The notes under the pieces: model-generated | The model's database searches: none | Seen by the model: only the letters and a program-made list of their open reading frames with translations | Told to the model about the DNA's origin: nothing | Made by a program: the position numbers and the translations under genes | Shown: positions 49,901 through 62,476 of the stretch, piece by piece | How positions within the stretch are numbered: position 1 is the first letter of the stretch | Layout of the letters: every line of letters begins with the position of its first letter | DNA from: Cyanoderma ruficeps | Taxonomy: Eukaryota > Chordata > Aves > Passeriformes > Timaliidae | Direction: 5' to 3' | Length of the DNA: 64,000 bases | Assembly: GCA_008694505.1 (NCBI GenBank) | Contig: VZDJ01000594.1 | Location: 13,104,026-13,168,025, forward strand

Positions 49901-52900
49901 TCTTCTCCTCCCCATAAAACTTGCAGACAGCCCTGGGACCAGTAGAAAAGATGAGCAACTGGCTGTAAACACCATAACTTACAGCACATTCCACACTAAA
50001 ATGAGGACAATTAAGGAAAAAAAGAAATAGAATAATAGAAAGTGCCTCATCAAGCAAATTTCCAGCAGTCAGCTCAGAGAGAGGTAAAAAGTAAAGGATT
50101 GAGAAAATAGATTGTGATTTCTGTGGCAAAATGAAGAGAAAATATAAGGGAAGAATAGAAGTGTCTAAAAGCAGTTGATGCCTTCCCATAAATCTTGCAA
50201 TGTTTACTTGTCAGGAGCAGTTCTGATGTCTGTAATCTTCTCTTTTCTCTTGATTCTTCCTGTTAGGGATGCTCACTGAATGACCTCCTTTGTTTTCCAA
50301 TGGCTTATGCTTAGGGAGGAAAGCAAACATATCTTCTAAAATTCAGTTATTGTGGTGGGGAAGAAAAAATACAGTATTTTGAGCATTAAGACAAAAGTAG
50401 CATATTTAGTATCCTAAAGTTTAGTATCTGGAAGTGATCCAGATGAAAACTTTCCTGGGTGTAAAATATTTGCCCAGGTTTACTCACATCTCACCTCAGG
50501 TGTTTGCCTGTTCCATATCCAACTGATCTGTGGTGTGTGATCATGAATCTTAACTCTCTGCAATTTCAACTCATGGAAAGTGAAACCCATAATCTGAAAA
50601 TCTGATACCTTCAGATCAGCTGAAGCTTCTTGGAAGCCCATACAGGACACACCTTTAGGGCATCATATCCAAACTTCTCTGAATTTCTTGAAGGAAGGTT
50701 TGGATTCAAGGCTGTGGAAGACTGACTGTACCTAATAAAGAGCATGTATTTAAAGACCTCAGAGGCAGCAGTGTCCTGTCAGTGAACATTCACTTTCCCA
50801 TATGCCACTGAGTTTAAAGAATAAAGATTATTCCCAGATTCTGTGGAAATTCTGCTATGAATCTGGGAAAAGATTCTCAGATCCTCACTAGTCATATAAT
50901 AAATTTTCCAAAATTTATGATGACAGTTTTTGTAACTGTTCACCAAAATCTGCTTCTCTCTTTGGTTTTTGCTCTCCTGTGACTATGTATTAACCTGAAG
51001 AGCCTAAATGCAATAACCCCTGCTAGGGGATCCCTCTAATAATTATAGTCCTACAAAAGAGACTATCCATTCCTACTGAATGTGTTCCCATCAATGTTTT
51101 CCCAGCATTCTTCATAGGTCATTTCCTTCACCAAGAAAATCATTGCAGCTTCTCTAACAGGAGAAGGAATGAGAGTTCCTTCTTGAAATCCCTTATGTAC
51201 AAAAGAGCAATTATGGATATGTCCATATAGCCTACTTATGCCTTCTGTCTTCACAAGTAAAAGTCACATTTCTATAGGAAAGTTGCAATACAGACTTTTG
51301 GACCCTGCAGTCAGAAACCATATAAACAAATAAGAGTTCTCAGCTATCATCACCTCCAGCTAAAATCATAACAACCAAATTATTTCCAATTTATTCAAAG
51401 GCAGTGTAAGTTGGAAAGATGAAAAGAGTTTATTTTTGTCTTTTACTTTTTTTATTTAAGTTTTTTCGAAGAATAAATCTTCATTTGCGGGAGTGGAAAT
51501 TCCTTCTAGCACTTGGTTTAGTAGACACAACGAAAAAAAAGTACACTTTGTCTATTTTTATTTTTTAATAATTAATGTGGTTTGATTGGTCACTTCCCAG
51601 GAATGTTTCAGCCTGTTTGATGCTGATGAAATTGTGAAGTTAAAGAAAAGAAAAGGTTCAGCCCTTCCAAAACCTGTCCAGTTTCTAAGGCATCTGGTGT
51701 CATTATGAAAATTAAGTATGGCTATCATGCACCACACATGATGGGATCCACTTTTACAGTTATGAATCCTGATGCTATAAAACAAATACATCCTGGAAGT
51801 TGATTAAGTACCACTTGGCCAGCCTAAATCCAATGAAGAAAAGCATGATGTTGCCAGAGCAGGAGCCAGGCAAGATTCCTATGGTCATTTTTCAGTTTCT
51901 TTTGAGAAAAGACTGATGTTGGGGTTTCATTAGGAAGAAAAAGGACACACCATTGTATAAACATGTGAAAATGCATCTTTTTGTGTCACCTGTAGCTGGA
52001 GAGTGAGTCAAGAAATCACTGAATAGTGAGGGAAAACCTGGGAAAGGTGTATCTAGCAGTGGCAGGCTGCAAGGTGGTGGGTCTGACAGGCTGGTGTCCA
52101 GATGTGAAATGTGAGCTCTGTTCCCATGGGGGTGTGATTGCAGCTGTGCACCATTAGCCTTGCCTGAGAATGAGTGCCCAAAGCCAGGAACACTTATATT
52201 CCAGAAGCAAAGTCTGGTGGTTGAACATCTCCAGATGGATCATTTGAGTAAATTTCTTCCAGTTGAGACTTGACCTGGGCCAGGTTTTAAGCGCATTCTT
52301 GCGTAAGCATGGTTTGCAAGCACAAATATGTGGGTTTGGCCACAGTGTGCTCTGCACATGGGTCTTTTCAGGGTAAGACCTAATCGCTGTGTTTCCTTCT
52401 AGTGGGTCTGCTGCTTCTCTAGAAGCATTTGCATCTATGCTACAAAATTTCAGCTAGAGTCCTCTCCTGAAACATTGTGCTTGCTGCAGGGCTAGAGTGA
52501 CACCTCATATAAGAAACCAAGTCCTGAGTGGGTTTTAGACCATGCACCATTGTATACCAGAAAGGTTACTGATGAGATGATTTAGTCAGCTGGAAGACAG
52601 AAATAGGTACAACCTGCAGTGTGCACACAAGGAAGCCATGTGGGTGACAGGGATGACATTGTCCTGGCTGCTCTCTGGACCCTGGTGTGAAAACAGTGCA
52701 GGTATAGCCAAAACAGTATAGGGGAAAAGCTGAAAGCTGCCTACCAGCCAATGGGCAATGAAAAGCTCTCTAAGATACCAAGATGAGTATCTGCAGTCCC
52801 AGCAGCATCAAGAGAAGCTGAACCAGACTTCAATCCATCATCTGTCTATCTTCATGAAAGCCTGAGGGAAATGAACATCTAGCATGTCATTTCAGGCTGC

Positions 52901-53740
52901 AACTCATGATCTCAACATCTTTTTCTTGAGTTCATAATTCTTCTTCAAATATAGTCTACAAGAACCTAGTAATGGCAGTATCCTTTTGTCCAGTTGAGAT
53001 ATCTGGAAAGTCTTCTCCAGTTAAAGTAGGTAATAAATTGCTGTCACAGTCATAGGTAATTTTTCATCAGTAATGTCTTTTTTCCTCATCTGTATGTCTC
53101 ATTTTTTCACCCAGCTGTAATCATATGAGACTCATTTATATTCTTCATTCTCAGGTAGATACGGCACATTTACCATGAAAAATTTGCTGATTTTTTCAGT
53201 CCAGGAGAGTCCATCAGATTTCACAATGGTGCTTGTGGTTTGTCATGTAATATTTGCTCTTCCACAGTTTTCTAATTCCATAGGCTGTTTGTTTCAGTGC
53301 AGAAGGGGACAAGAGAATAAAGAACCAAGCCAACAAACAAAAATAAATGTAGTCCCCAACAACCTTACCAGTGATATTCCTGGAGATGAAGAACATCCAA
53401 CCCTCTGGTCCTCTAGTGTCTATCTAAAGCATCCATAGGCTCAAACACAGTTGTCAGCTTTACTCTGCAGTGGTGACAGCTCAGGGATTTCACGTGGCAT
53501 CATATTTCTGGTAGCAGTTTCCTGGAGAGCAGACCTGAGCTCCTGAGAGAAACGATTGTATTGTGCTTGCTGTGCTGCAGAGAGGGTGTCTGCTTGGGGG
53601 TGATCCAGGTGTCCATCTGCACTCAGACTCCCTGCTCCATAGGCAGTTGTCTCCCTGGTTTCAGGAGTTGAAAGATCAATGTCTCCATGAAGAACACTCT
53701 GTATACGTACAAGCTAATCAACTTCTGCCTCATTTTACAG
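46906..53740. other. Unassigned non-coding DNA
   Basis: Nearly seven kilobases without a recognised gene or repeat family. A T-run lies at about 49709-49720. The longest frames are 122 codons (49821-50189, minus) and 103 codons (48269-48580, minus), both unrecognised. Confidence 0.45.
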
Positions 53741-53880
53741 ACAGGTGTTACTGACCCTTCTGCATGGCTCACACACAGAGTCCCACATGGCTCCTGCTTC
53801 CCAGACATCCAACACGAGCCTTGTGGGATGTCCAACACTGGCTTCACCCACACTGACCCCAGCCAGACACCTGCCTAAGG
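53741..53880 (+). other. Exon-like segment flanked by strong splice signals
   Basis: Upstream is a CTAATCA branch-point-like word, then ACTTCTGCCTCATTTTACAG, a strong acceptor. Downstream is CTAAGG|GTAAGT, a strong donor. The 140-base segment between is fully open in one plus frame (about 46 codons, one base in) and open almost to the end in another, which stops at TAA just before the donor. I recognise neither translation. Part of the acceptor (CATTTTACAGACAGG) resembles the MIR word CATTTTACAGATGAGG, so it could be a SINE remnant that mimics or provides a splice site. Strong splice pairs also occur by chance in 64 kb. Confidence 0.22.
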
Positions 53881-54477
53881 GTAAGTCTCCCTTCTCATAA
53901 TTCTCAAGGCACTGGACCCTTGCCACAAAGGCGCTCAAAATATAACTTGGTGTGTGTTCATCTCTAAGGGACAGGAAGGCAAACAGTGAGGCTGGTTTAG
54001 CTGACAAGGAGCAGCTCTGTTACATGAGTACAGCACCGTCCTGCAGAACAGGAGCTTCCACACATGGATACTTTCAGGACCACGTTGGAGTCAGGCTGGT
54101 GTTATGTGTCTGCTACAAACGAAACCCATCCACGTTCCAAAACCAGCCTGCTTTTATGCTGCCATGGTAAAAAAGGATTGTTTTCTTCCTGCAGCCTGAT
54201 TCAATTTTAAAACAAATTTTTATAGCTCCTATCTGTATAGGCTTCCAGTAAGGCTATTCTCATCTGAGCAAAAACTGTTTTGAGGAAGTTTCACCACAAA
54301 CCCTTAAATACTTTGATATGATAAGTGCCCATTGCACTGACAAACTTGAAGCTAAGAATAGAGTTTACGGGCTCAAGTTTGGCATCCAATCTGACTGCAG
54401 TATTGCAAAGCAATTTAAAGTCAGCAAAATAATGTTTAACATGTCCCAGATCCCAGATCTCCTTGGAGCAGCAAGTA
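53881..54477. other. Unassigned non-coding DNA
   Basis: No gene or repeat recognised between the exon-like segment and the A-rich run. Confidence 0.4.
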
Positions 54478-54540
54478 AAAAAAAAAAAACAAAACAAAAC
54501 AAACAAAAAAANNNNNNNNNNNNNNNNNAAAAAAAAAAAA
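54478..54540. repeat. A-rich run containing a 17-base assembly gap
   Basis: An A-run passes into AAAAC/AAAC units and then 17 N at 54512-54528, followed by 12 A. The gap is an unresolved low-complexity stretch; its real length is unknown. Frames running through it contain X residues and are meaningless. Confidence 0.95.
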
Positions 54541-56937
54541 CCAGCAAAACACACCAAAAACTAAACAACCATAACATCAGGTCAGATGGTAACATACTGC
54601 TGCCAAGCCTCATCCATACAAAGTCATTGCAGATTCTTCCTGGTCAGTGACAGGCTAAACAAGCAGTGAAACACTTACAGCTGTAAGCCTGCATCCCTAT
54701 CCAAAACAGCCTTCTGGAAGGGAAGGTGCATGGTTTCAGAGAAGACTCTGATGAAGTTAGGATCTTATGGCAGTATCAGGGCAAACCTGGCATTAAGAGA
54801 AAGAGTTGGATGAGGAGATGCATGGGTCTTCATGCAAGGGATGATGAGAGCAGTTTATTGACACCTTGCTGATCCTGTTTGAATAGTTGCTCATAGAGTT
54901 TGTAGAGGATTCACATCACCTAGATAAAGGGAAAAGGAGGATTTTATTTCCTGTAATTGATAGGCCCACTTCTGTCCCTTTTTACTCATTTTTCTCCCAG
55001 AGCTTTGCAGCAGAGTTGTAACTAGAGACAGGGTGTGGGACAAGCATACTGGTGGTGCCAGAAGTAGTGAGACTTTCCCCTGGAGCCCAGCAGGTGTGAG
55101 GTACTCATGCCATCCAGACAAATCCCATTGCCAGATTTGGCTTTTTGAAGGATTTTTTTCCCATTGCGCAGATCTGGCATGGATTATTTTAGAGAGATTT
55201 TGCTTTTCCCTATGAGGTAGGGATGTAATCTGTTTTTCAGTACTCTCATCATAATAAAGTCCTCCCTGAAAGGAAAGGTGCCAGGAGTACACTTTGTGCT
55301 CTCACCCCGAGTATGTTATGGTCCTCACATTCCCTCAGAATTTTACAACAAGATCTTAAACTTCAAAAGCACACATGTGGATTGTGCTGGGAGATGCTTT
55401 TTGACTAGAGGTTTCTGCATGGTGGCTTGAAACTCTCAAGATGGGGGGGCGGTTTCCATCCAATCTGCTTTTTTCTCTCCAAAGTTTGTTGTAGTTTGTT
55501 GTAGTGGCATCACACCACCACTGGAAAGGCTCAGCAAAAATCAGGTTGATGATGTGCACAAAACTCGGTGACTTTATTAGAGATTGACTTTGCAGCATGG
55601 GCCACTTGCACAAGGCTTCTATTACAACACATGCTGGATTTGGTTGTTTATGACTTTGCCAAAGCTGAATTTTTGGGTTTAGGTTTTCCATTCTGGATGT
55701 ATCCCTTCAAGCTGAATTGCTCTTTGTTCTTCCTCTTCCACCCTCCAAACACTTTTCTCATCTACGTTGACCTGACAGACCTCTAAAAGAAGAAAAGCCA
55801 CACGGCCCCCATTTCTCAGGCCTGGGTCTGAGGAGTGTGTCAATAAGCATTGCTACACAGAAGGAATTAAACCACTCACAAATCATCAGGAAAGAAGTTC
55901 TTCAAGAAGCCAAGAACCACAATCAGGTTTCCCTAGCCTACAAACTGTGTCCTAAATCTCAAGCTTTTTATTCTCCTTGTCCCTTGCTGTAGGACTTGTG
56001 AGTTAAAGGTTAGGATGACATGGCTGTCAGAGGAGTCAGAAACTCTGGGTCAGTTGGGGGGATTAGGGGAAGATTAGGGGAATCTTTGTTCTACAAAGAG
56101 CTTCCCCTGCAGGACTTGTGTTGGAAATGTCTTGTAATGTGGTATTCTGTACACCTGTTCTCATGTGCTGCCCCACAGTCATCTGTGGTGTTCACTTTCC
56201 CAGCTGAATTTCACAGAGATGAGCCCAGAGCCTGGCCAAACAAACAAATAAACAGAAAATAAAAACAACTCTTTCACAGAAAGAGTGATTTGGCAGCAGA
56301 TAGGGGACAAGGACAGAAAAAGGAAGGTGACAGAAGGATAACAGAGCACAGCCCAAGACAGCACTTGACCTCTCCATGCAGAGCTTCAAGGTGTCCATCA
56401 GTACTCCCTCAAGGTGTTTAACATGTCCCAGGAAAATTGATAGCATAGTCTCCATGGTTGCTTTCTCTTCTTCTCTACTCTGGGGATGGCCAGCTGGGAC
56501 CCGGCCTTACGGTTCTTACTGTGACTTCCTGAGACTGGGGCAGAAAAAACACATCCAGAACTCTTCCCTCGTAGAAAGTCTCAGGGAACTTCATGGGACC
56601 TACAGAAACCCTTTTGTGGTAAAACTGAGGCCTCAGCCACCTTCACATCTAGATGGAGGGTTTTGAGAATGGCTAACCAGCTGCTGGAATGAGTTGCCAA
56701 AATTTTGGGTGTTTCAGAAGAGAACTCTCCAACATGTGAGGAAAATGTTGCCAACTGAAAGTGTTTCAGATGGGAACGTTGAATAAAGCTGTCTGCTTTC
56801 CTTCCTAAATACACAGGATGTGATTTGGCTTAGTTTAGGAATCTGTAATGATCCACCACCCTTTGGAACCAAAGCAGAAGTTTCTTTAGAGAGTGATTCA
56901 GAACAGAAACCTGATTTCTTGTGCTCTACATCACCAA
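54541..56937. other. Unassigned non-coding DNA with two small tandem duplications
   Basis: GTTTGTTGTA is repeated directly at about 55484-55503. GATTAGGGGAA is repeated directly at about 56061-56082; it contains two TTAGGGG words. A 133-codon minus frame (54891-55292) and a 111-codon minus frame (55356-55691) are not recognised. Confidence 0.45.
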
Positions 56938-57012
56938 TCTCCCCACTGCATCTGACAGATGAAGGAACTAGATATCTGTACATGACTAGCTGGATGCTGG
57001 GACTTGAATGTT
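56938..57012 (+). mobile_element. Possible MIR-like fragment
   Basis: CTGACAGATGAAGGAACTAG and then CATGACTAGCTGGATGCTGG followed by GACTTGAATG match parts of the MIR core (TACAGATGAGGAAACTGAG ... CAGCTAGTAAGTGGCAGAGCTGGGATTCGAAC) with a deletion between. Moderate to low confidence by eye. Confidence 0.42.
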
Positions 57013-59367
57013 CTGTATAGATTAAGTAGGTCTGTTCTAACACACTTCCCACCAAACTATACTCTTCTTGAGGCTGTAGTGCCTTTCTTCTTCCTGCTCT
57101 AAAAAGTGACTGTAATTTACACATAGGTAAAGGGTAGAGGCAGGAAGCCAGGTCAGTTATCTCAGTCACATTCAATCAACCCTTTTCCTTAGGTCATGTC
57201 TTCATTATTATGGCCAGAAAGCCTCTAGGACTCAAGGCCCAACCATAAGGACACCTGAGTCTGTACATCACTGCACAAAGTGAGGAGGCTTTGTAGGGAA
57301 CAAGGGATTACCCCTAAGAAACCAGTGCAGATGATGGTCTTACATGAATCGCAGTTTCCGGCTTGTTCCTTTTGCCTGGTACACCAGGTCGGAGGGGTTG
57401 TTGGATACACCTCCCTGTGATCTAATGCTGATGTGGCATCAGCAGCCATAGGGAAAGCTTCAGCCTGATTCCTAGTCAGAATCACCCAGTACAAACTGAG
57501 GGAAACAGTCATGCTTCAGCCACATGATATTTAAGACGGGAAAACTCAACCAACTGAAACTGAACTGCTTTTATACTTCCATGAGTTTTCAGCCAGATCA
57601 GTTCCCTGAACACATTCATCATGAGACCACAGGGATGCCTCTGCTGCTATAAGAGCAGAGAAGGGAATGGGAGAAACGTGGGTGGATTTACCCCTGAAGA
57701 TTAATGCTGGCTTTACTTGCCCTGACTCAGGGTAGCCATCAGAGACAGACACCTTTCTATAACATGCTCTAGCACCAAAAACATACAGTTCTGTGAAATT
57801 TCCTTACTTTGAAAACACATCAATGAACTCTTGGTTCAAATCTACGATTATATATAAATCACAGCATTTTTGGCTTAAAATACAATGTCTTGCAAAAAAA
57901 AAAAGTATGTTCACTAATCCAGCCAAGAACTGTAATAAACTGTCAACATCAGTCTTGTTCACTTCATTTTGGGGTCTTGCTAGTTCTTACAGAAAGGTTC
58001 TTCAGCTATGAAGTCCAGGCTGGTGGTCCGTGGAGACTTTTCTGTTCCTGTGATTCTGTTTTTTCTATCTGAATCTGATAAACCTCATTAAAAGGAGTCA
58101 GAACCCTATGGGATGAAATGTCAGGCTTGTCTTCATGAAATATTGTGCTCTGAATTGACCCAGCACAAACCAGCTCCATGTGGGATCTAATGCAGTCATT
58201 TAAATGCATTGTTAAGCCCAGTTAATAAGAGTTTTGGAGAAGTAGATCATATTAGTTGCTATTCAGCACCTTGTGATTGCATTTCCATGGCTTTTGAACC
58301 AGTTTGGACTGTGGGCAAAACATGTCCAACCTGCCTGCTTGCAAAAGACCGTGAGGATCCATGTGTATGTATATCTAATCACATAAATGAATTCTCTAGG
58401 TGACATGAAAATCCTTGCCCATAGTACAGGAAGGATGTATGAAGCTGCATAGTTTTTGCCTTCCTGAAGTGCTGGGGCCACTTTGAATATAAATCTGAAC
58501 ATGGGAAAATTTCCTGAGGGAAGGCAGGGCCAAGTCAGGGTATTCCAGAGCTACACAAGTAACATAAAACTTCGGGAAAGCCATAAAGATTTAGAGACAG
58601 GATATGCTCTGTTCCCAGGTAAAAGAAAACAGGTACTTCCACAAGAAAAGGAGGAGGAGGGAGAAAAGCATAATTCTTGCTGTAAACTTCACTTAAATTA
58701 GGGCTGTGATACAGAGACAGCACATGTGGCAGCTCAGCTTGGTTTTCACGGTCCCATACCTTGTTTGTTTGATTTTGGTGGGGTTTTTTCCTAAGACGCT
58801 GTTCTCTCCTGAGCCACCCATGCCCTAATCATCCCTGTGACATAATGCTTCTATGTTAATCTGTAGTTGCCATGCCACATATTTGTGCCTGCTTCCTGCA
58901 CCCTGCGCCAAACCTACCTTGGTTTTTCTGCTACGTGGTTTCAGCCTTCACTCAGCCACACCAGTTCTAGCCAGTACAACTTGTCATCAGCTCTAAGGTC
59001 AGTTCCTCACTGACATCCCATTCACACGTCATCAGGCAGCCATGGGCTCCGAGCTAAAGCCAACCCTGAAAAAGAAAGGGCTTAGCAGCGCTATAAAAAT
59101 TAGAGTGGCCTATGTTTGCCTTCATCACCGCCCAGGTGATGCTCTGTAGAGAGCAGCAGTTCCTCGTCTGAGCTTTGTACCAATCAGGAGCACTATGTGG
59201 CAGGCAGATCTAGTCCAGGAGGCAATCAGCATGGAGTGGAAAGATCACAGTGGCAGCTGCTGTTGCAAGAGACATCATTTCTCTTCAGGTTTTTTTCTTA
59301 CAGCAGACTATTTCCATGCAGTAGTATTTCATTTACCCCTTCTTGATTGACTTAGGAATGTTTCAGA
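57013..59367. other. Unassigned non-coding DNA with a weak promoter-like cluster
   Basis: At 59025-59031 is CACGTCA (CRE-like half-site). TATAAAAA follows at 59092-59099 and CCAATCA at 59180-59186, all on the plus strand. The order (CCAAT after TATA) is not that of a standard promoter. No downstream coding exon is seen. Confidence 0.35.
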
Positions 59368-59482
59368 CCTAACCCTAAGCCCCCAGGAACTCCTTTCCTC
59401 CCCATCACAGACCCCTTAGGACCTACCCCTAACGCTAACCCTAACCCTAATCCCTAACCCTAACCCCTAACCCTAACCCTAA
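59368..59482 (-). repeat. Interstitial telomeric repeat (CCCTAA on the plus strand)
   Basis: The main array, 59426-59482, has nine units: CCCCTAA, CGCTAA, CCCTAA, CCCTAA, TCCCTAA, CCCTAA, CCCCTAA, CCCTAA, CCCTAA. Five are the exact vertebrate telomere hexamer, three are heptamers and one is a substitution variant. A separate CCTAACCCTAA lies 47 bases upstream at 59368-59378. The G-rich strand TTAGGG is on the minus strand. Short interstitial telomeric sites in vertebrates arise by telomerase-mediated repair of double-strand breaks, by chromosome fusion or inversion, or near chromosome ends. The degeneracy implies some age. Confidence 0.95.
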
Positions 59483-62240
59483 GGTGCAGTTGGTTGTCAA
59501 AGAAGATACCAAAGCCATTCCTCCTTGTCAAGGTTTGACTCCATCCCAGCACACTTGATTGTTCCTCAAAGTGAGCAGCACATTTTGATTGGATTCACAC
59601 TAACAAGAGGTTGTGGCCACCCCAAGTTAATTTCTGACTTGCAGGAGCAAGGCAGGGTGCACCAAGAGGAGGCAGTGAGAGTGAAACAATAAAGTGTGAG
59701 GTTTTGTCACAGGCATCAGGTTCTCCAGGATATAGTTTACAGATTGAGGGAGTCTACAGTAATGTTTTCTTCCTCCTTGTTCCTCCAGGAGAATGTCTTG
59801 GTCAGAACAGACATTCAAATAACCACAGAGCACCAAAAGGTTCGGAGTACTTTGAGACAGCAAATGGATTGTATGTCCAGAACACTTCTCCTCATGAGAT
59901 GGAGGGAGACATTCATTTCACCAAACAGAAGAGAAACCGAGGACTAGCTCATTGACATTTTGGGTACAGATAATGAGATAAAGATCTCTCAAAATTCCAG
60001 TCTTTCATCACCCCAGGACCCACTATTCACATGTCTCACTCTCCTGATCAGCAGGGGTCCAACCTCAGATAGTATACATACAATTCTGGTGGGTTGCAAA
60101 TTCATAATCCCAGCACCTCACAGATCTGGCTGAAACACCCCCCCAGTGGGAGTGATGGTGCAGCTGCCCCTTTCTGTTCCTTCTTCCTTGAGCCCCAGGC
60201 AGCAGAGATCATGGAGGGTCCCTGAGTTCAAACCATGAAGAATCTATTTTGCTTCTTATGGATAGTTACCTCTGGCATGGAGAGATGACTTTTATCCTTT
60301 ACATCTTAATCAGACCTCAGATGTGGCATCAGCCCTAAAGAGGAGGCATTTCTTCTCAAGGCTAAAGATTAGAGACGTTGGTTGCATCCCGGCATGGAGG
60401 CAGGCCCTACAGGTGACCTCCTGCCATGCGCCAGCTGCTGTAAACTCACCAAGCTCTGCACTGCTGCACATGGTTTTGGCACATAGACCTGCCCTGTGCA
60501 GCCCTTTCCAGATGGACAAGCAGGTCTGAACTTGTGAGTGACCCAGTGGTCACATTAGCCAGCGCATTGTGCCTTTGCTCACATACCATTGACCAAGTCA
60601 CTTTGGCACCACATGAAGGATGGAGAGCAAACAACATCGTAGTTTCCAGGTTTGCTTGGGAGTGAAACCTACCTGGAAAACTGACCTGACAACTACAGCA
60701 ATTTGAACAAAATACAAGGCCCCAGAACCTGAAGAAGAGGGAAGCTGGTGAATCAGACTCCTCAGTCCTCCACAGCAGGGGTTGGCCTCCTTGCTGGTTT
60801 ACAACACCCTTGTCCACCATGCAAGGGGCTGCTGCTTCTATGGGTAGTCGCCTGTCACTGCTGAGCTCACTGTGGGAGTGTGGCTGTGAACGTGCTGAAA
60901 AGCCAGCTTGTACTCAGGAAGCACGGGAATGCCTGCAGAATAAATAACAATGTAAATTAGACAGGATTGGAGCTCACCAGCCTCAGCAGGAGTTATCCCC
61001 TTGTCCAAACATTGAGCCAGCAGCTGATGAGCTTCCTTGTGTGCTCAGCAGGGCTCCTGCCAAGCTGAAAAGATTAAGAAGAAAAACTTGCCCCAGCTGA
61101 ACAAATAGCCCAAAGGTCTGCCTGAGGCTCGATAGATGATTGGGGTGGCATGGTTAGGCATTAGTTTCTGTAGCCTGAGAGACAGATGCAAGGAGCACCC
61201 CCATCCAGCTGCAGTTGCCACACTAGCCTGCAGGACCTGCAACAAGCCTGAAATTGTGCCCTCTGGAAAAGATCCTCACTCAACAGGTGAAAGCAAGGTT
61301 CAATTCCAGTCATACAAATTCAAATACCATCCACTCTTAGTCATGCTCTTCTCTTAACCACAAGAACAGATACCTGGGAAACCAAATGGCTCCGACTCTT
61401 TGTCCCAGCCCTAGCACAGGAAAACAGCTAGTCTGTAAAAGAGACATCACAGTCTTCCAGAAATGTTGACAGTCCTCCATGTTTCACCACTATTTCTGAG
61501 CCCAGGAGTCAAGTTCTTCTTGGCTTATCTCCCCTAGGATGGTTGATGGCTCAGCAGGGACTGAAAATCTATGTCTTACTGTTAGTGAAGCACAGCTCAA
61601 AAACATCTTCTAATTTATGGCCAAGCATTTATGCAAACATAAATCCAGTGTTGATCCATAGGGACCAGTGTGATCATACATTAAGAAAAACAGAGCATTT
61701 TGAAACTCTTGTGGCAGGTTGAACCCCACGTTCCTTAAATCACCTTCAATGATCTTGGCCTCATCTTAGTTCCCAACTGAAATTAAACCTGCTGTCACAA
61801 TACTTTTCCTGAGTTTCTGCTGCATCATCACCAGAGACTGACAGCAGGGAAGAGAGGGGGCTGGAGAGCCCAGTGAATATTATCATCATGGGGAGAAATT
61901 TTAATATGTTTTCCATCATAGCCACAAACTGAATGATGTGGGAACTTTTATGATGCTATCCCTATGGCATCTCAAAGGATGGAAAATAAAACATATTTTT
62001 ATTAAACCTCTTGAAAGATATAACCATTCATTTTTATCTGTTGGAACCCTAGAGATGGGAGGCTTGACAACTACTTTGCTTTCTGAATGCAAGAAAGTTT
62101 GTGGGATGGTCAAACTGAATGTTACTCTAATACCTTAACATCAGAACACCCCAAAACAATGTAAACAGGGTTTGGCATCTCTAGACCCCCAAAGGTCAGT
62201 TTTAGCATACCCTGGAGGTAAGTTGTGACTTAAGGAAAAA
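59483..62240. other. Unassigned non-coding DNA
   Basis: No subtelomeric repeat family that I know is present next to the telomeric array. Composition is slightly richer in G and C at 60.1-61.3 kb. The longest frame is 124 codons (60446-60820, minus), unrecognised. Confidence 0.45.
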
Positions 62241-62298
62241 TTTGAGTGATTCTCATTTTCTTTGGTAAAGGAACAGAAAAAGTGAAGGTCTTTGCTTC

Positions 62299-62476
62299 AT
62301 GGAGTTTGATGCAAGCAGATGCGACTTTGCTCTGCTTTTCTCTGCAATTCTTCTTTCACCAGAAATTGCGCACCACTCTATGCTGCTTGTGTTGCTCGCT
62401 GCCTGCATTCATTCATTCGAGATTAAAATAAGACCTAGCAATGATTCTTCTGAAATCACAAACTCTGGAGGGACAG
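62299..62476 (+). other. First-exon-like open frame with possible signal peptide
   Basis: From ATG at 62299 the plus frame is open to GACAG|GTAGGT, a good donor, at 62476/62477. An in-frame TAA lies shortly upstream. An internal ATG at 62380 begins MLLVLLAACIHS, which looks like a short signal-peptide core, and is followed by FEIKIRPSNDSSEI with an N-D-S glycosylation sequon. Neither ATG has a good Kozak context, and a charged n-region is absent. The frame continues past the donor to a stop at 62676. I recognise no family. It may be a genuine exon of an unknown secreted or membrane protein, but chance is as likely. Confidence 0.2.

Noticed and set aside
54291..54650. Frames crossing the N gap on both strands
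   Set aside because: They contain undefined residues and homopolymer translation, so they are not real proteins.
56714..57175. 153-codon minus frame
   Set aside because: It runs antisense through a probable MIR fragment and shows no recognisable domain.
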